Assembly (NCBI GenBank): GCA_030268105.1
Contig: BSDZ01000078.1
Location: 186,001 to 250,000 of the forward strand
Direction of reading: 5' to 3'
From: Volvox africanus
Lineage: Eukaryota; Chlorophyta; Chlorophyceae; Chlamydomonadales; Volvocaceae
DNA length: 64,000 nucleotides
In this document: positions 61,601 through 64,000 of the stretch, one piece after another
Layout: each line of letters begins with the position of its first letter
Position numbering within the stretch: the stretch's first letter is position 1
Program-made: the position numbers and the translations under genes
Notes under the pieces: model-generated
Database searches by the model: none
Told to the model about the DNA's origin: nothing
What the model saw: the letters and a program-made list of their open reading frames with translations, nothing else

Positions 61601-64000
61601 GGCTGCATTCCATCACTTTTGCCGTCATCAGCTTTACCTCGGGCCGTCGCCGTCGCCACTGAAGCCGATGCCAGCGGCAGTGGAGGTGACAACTGAATTA
61701 GCGGAAACGCTGGCGGCTCCGCTGGCGGCGGCTTCCGGGACGGAGATGAGAGCAAAAGCTGCAGTTGTGGTCGAGGCCGCGGCGGCGTCAGCAACTGCGT
61801 CCGCTGCTGAGATACCGGCAGCTCCAGCGCCTCGTCATGTCGTACATATCTCCCGTTGCTGGTGTCGTATGCCACCTGCAGCTGTTCCTCGCGGCTCCCC
61901 AAACCCCCTGTCAGGAGCCGCTGTGGCAGCGACGCCGCTGAGACTGACGTCACTGTCGCGATGGCGGCACCGTAGCCCGCTGTTCTTGCCCTCTCTGTAC
62001 CGCCGCCGCCATTGGGAGGATTGTCTTCGCCTGAGGAGTTCCGCCGCCGCCGCGTGGTCAGACTGGCACTGCGATCGTCAATTATACCGAAGCTCGTACT
62101 CACGTTACGCCAGGAAGATAACCTCTTGGCGGCGACAAGGCTTAGCGGCTCCGGGGCATTGGGCAGCGGTGTCAATGACGGCGGCGGAAGAGGATTCGGC
62201 GGTTGTGGCGCCGTCGCCACAAGGGCCGCCGCCGCTGCCGTCCTCGCCGCCGTCTGGTCCGTCGCATCTTCCCGGTTCACTAGGCTTTGCCACTCGGCTA
62301 TCCCCGAAACCCCGCTCCCCTCCTCCTCCTCCTGACCCAAGGGCTCGGGGAATCTCAAGACAGTTAGTTCGGTTCGTTGCGGGCGTACGAAAAGGTTCCG
62401 TTGACGTGAGAGATCGGCCGCATGTCGCGACGTCACGACAATAGTATCAGTACGGCACTGCTCCGGAAAGACTGGACAGCTCTCGCAGCCTCTCGGCTTC
62501 TCAAGTACGGCGGTTGATATGGAGCCCGGAGTGAGAGGAAGATGGAGGCGCACCACCCCGTCAGGATGGTAATGCGTCGTACCGTTATCTAACCCGGCGT
62601 CGTTGACATAACCAGTCGTAATAATGACCTTCTGGAACGGCGACGTTGGCGGCGGTTCCGCCGCCGCCGGCACCTCCCTTTCGCGAGCAGTGGCAACAGA
62701 TACAGTAGTCTCGCCGACGGCGGCGACGGTGACGCCACTGGCAGTAGCATCATGAACAGATTTGACAGTGGCAGTAGCCGCAGACGCTGGAGCATACTTT
62801 GCAAATCCTTCCGAGGTATACTGTGGCAGCGGTGCGCGGTTGCACGTGTCCGCCAACGCCGCGGCCGGCTGCACGGCAACCACTGACCCCTGGGTCTGTT
62901 GAATCGGCGCCGCTGCTGTCAGTGTCAGCTCTTGCCTCAGATCGCACTGGCCGTCAAGATCCATAACCTGCTGCGCCGGTGGGGTGGTGGCGGAGGCGGA
63001 GGCGGAGGCCGCAGCAGCGGCAGCCGGAAAGGACAGCGACGGCGACAGAAAGCCACACTCGGAGACGGCGGTGGGGCCGGCTTTTGAAGGTTGGTCGATC
63101 CCTGGTTGCCCAGGTTGTGGGCTGACAGTCTCGTGCTCCAGGAGGGGACTTCTTGCGCCATCGTGTGCCAGTAAACCCGAGGCCGGGGTGCTGGCGGCGT
63201 TGCCGCCTGTGTAACCCGCCGCTGCCGCCGGCGACCCGCCCGCCGATGGCATCCGAGAGGCCTTCCGGTGGAAGGAGTTTGGAGGCATTAGATGCGGCTG
63301 CTGTACGACAGAGCGGCAGGGTTTGTGCAGCAGTGTCCAGACCTCAGTGGCGTCGGGTTGCTCCAAAAGCGGCTGGGGCCAGTCAGCTTCCAACAAGCCA
63401 ATCTGGAAGCACCGGTCCGTGGGGCGTTTGGATTTGGATTTGGATTTGGATTTGGATTTGGGGTCCAGAAGATCTATTCATAAATAATTTCTGCAACTCT
63501 AGCCAGCGTCAGGCCACCCAATAGGGTATGCAACACATACACGCACGCGGGCAGACAAGGATTGCACCTGCACGACACATACATACGTACCTGCGACCTA
63601 CGTGACCTGCGAGCTGACCAGTAGCGGAGTCGACGCCTTAGTTGATTCGGCAGATTCCGCTGGATGCTGGTGGTGGGTGCTGAACCTGGGAAAATCACTG
63701 ATTTCGGAGAAGTCGGCATGGGAGACTGGATGAGGGTGCCCCGAAACACCGGGGAAGGTAGGGACTGCCAGGTTAGTGGCCACGGGTTATGTACCCCCCT
63801 ATCCTACACACATACGTACGTATGTACGTACTTGGACGTCCAGCGCAAATCCCAGCGCATCCCCTGGACCGTGGAACGCCACCGCGAAGGCGTCCCCTTC
63901 CGTGAAGACCTCGTAGCCGCTGTGGCACTCGATGGCCTGGCGGGGCGGGGTTTGGGAAGAGGTCGGTGTGGGAAGCCCAATAAACGAGGCGAGGGGGGAG
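58606..64000 (-). CDS. Large class III adenylate/guanylate cyclase with two catalytic domains (5' part outside window)
   Basis: Class III cyclases make cAMP or cGMP from the NTP at the interface of two catalytic domains. Exons: 63936-63832, 63402-60913, 60739 to about 60623, 60326-59543, 59255-59101 and 58755-58606; all phases agree. Domain 1: YEVFTEGDAFAVAF and ALDVQIGLLEADWPQPLLEQ, then an insertion of nearly 800 residues of Ala/Ser/Pro/Gly low complexity, then RGVRVRMGLHSG and GVSYSGDFLAASKEVGDAA. A linker GGVVVLSESAFL, VLHIGKHVIQ and ELYTVVSSGLLARLA follows, as is typical between cyclase domains. Domain 2: PVFCNVVGVEALIAW, a 40-residue insertion, TYDGYVVASSADGGHWVLVF, LRLRIGIDCGAAM and LDYVGRPLNRAARIAAKAK, ending SLGSMSLKGVQKKIDLWAIG. 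Domain 1 keeps the GD metal Asp; domain 2 lacks both metal Asp but keeps Asn/Arg. The third exon's end is uncertain: it could stop right after GDAA. Upstream sensor or membrane parts are outside the window. Confidence 0.93.
63427..63462. repeat. TTTGGA hexamer microsatellite
   Basis: About six units, in the intron 63831-63403 of the cyclase gene, 25 bp upstream of the acceptor of the giant exon on the minus strand, where it reads as TCCAAA and supplies part of the acceptor-side tract. Confidence 0.9.

Noticed and set aside
1..64000. CRISPR arrays, rRNA genes, insertion sequences, prokaryotic operons
   Set aside because: None seen. Repeats are microsatellites, minisatellites or short duplications, and gene structure is clearly eukaryotic.

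Overview
The window looks like nuclear DNA of a multicellular or colonial volvocine green alga, most likely Volvox carteri or a close relative. Evidence: coding is spread over many short exons with GT-AG introns; several genes end near TGTAA, the volvocine polyadenylation signal; coding exons are GC-rich and full of Ala/Gly/Gln/Pro/Ser homopolymers between AT-richer spacers; and the reconstructed DXS is 735 codons long with a plastid-type leader. The species is an inference; no rRNA or organellar marker is present.

Layout: (1) 1-2496 (+), 3' part of a low-complexity protein with repeated Arg-Arg-Ser-Ser and Arg-Pro-x-Thr motifs. (2) 6785-11089 (+), a six-exon low-complexity gene sharing the Arg-Pro-x-Ser/Thr motif. 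(3) 13515-12424 (-), an eight-exon UNC119 gene (lipid-binding ciliary trafficking chaperone). (4) 24554-18123 (-), a thirteen-exon DXS gene (first step of the plastid MEP isoprenoid pathway). (5) 36799-32505 (-), (6) 45873-41753 (-) and (7) about 51264-47105 (-), three large Gln/Pro/Gly/Ser-rich proteins of unknown function, each rebuilt here from phase-matched exons. (8) 52721-54529 (+), an intronless F-box-like/ankyrin/membrane protein. (9) 64000-58606 (-), the 3' part of a large class III nucleotide cyclase with two tandem catalytic domains, the first split by an insertion of nearly 800 residues.

Spacers of 1-8 kb separate the genes. They hold microsatellites, a GTAC-rich degenerate array and short duplications, but no rRNA, tRNA, CRISPR array or clear transposon that I could support. 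The genes do not form an operon. UNC119 and the cyclase could both bear on cilia or signalling, but the sequence shows no link between them.

The most notable items are the cyclase (complementary loss of catalytic residues between its two domains, plus the giant insertion), a 12-bp perfect palindrome present four times within 17.4 kb including inside three genes, a GC-AG intron in DXS, and the Arg-Pro-x-Ser/Thr motif family in the first two genes. Exon borders were deduced by eye from splice consensus, reading phase and, for DXS, UNC119 and the cyclase, family alignment from memory.
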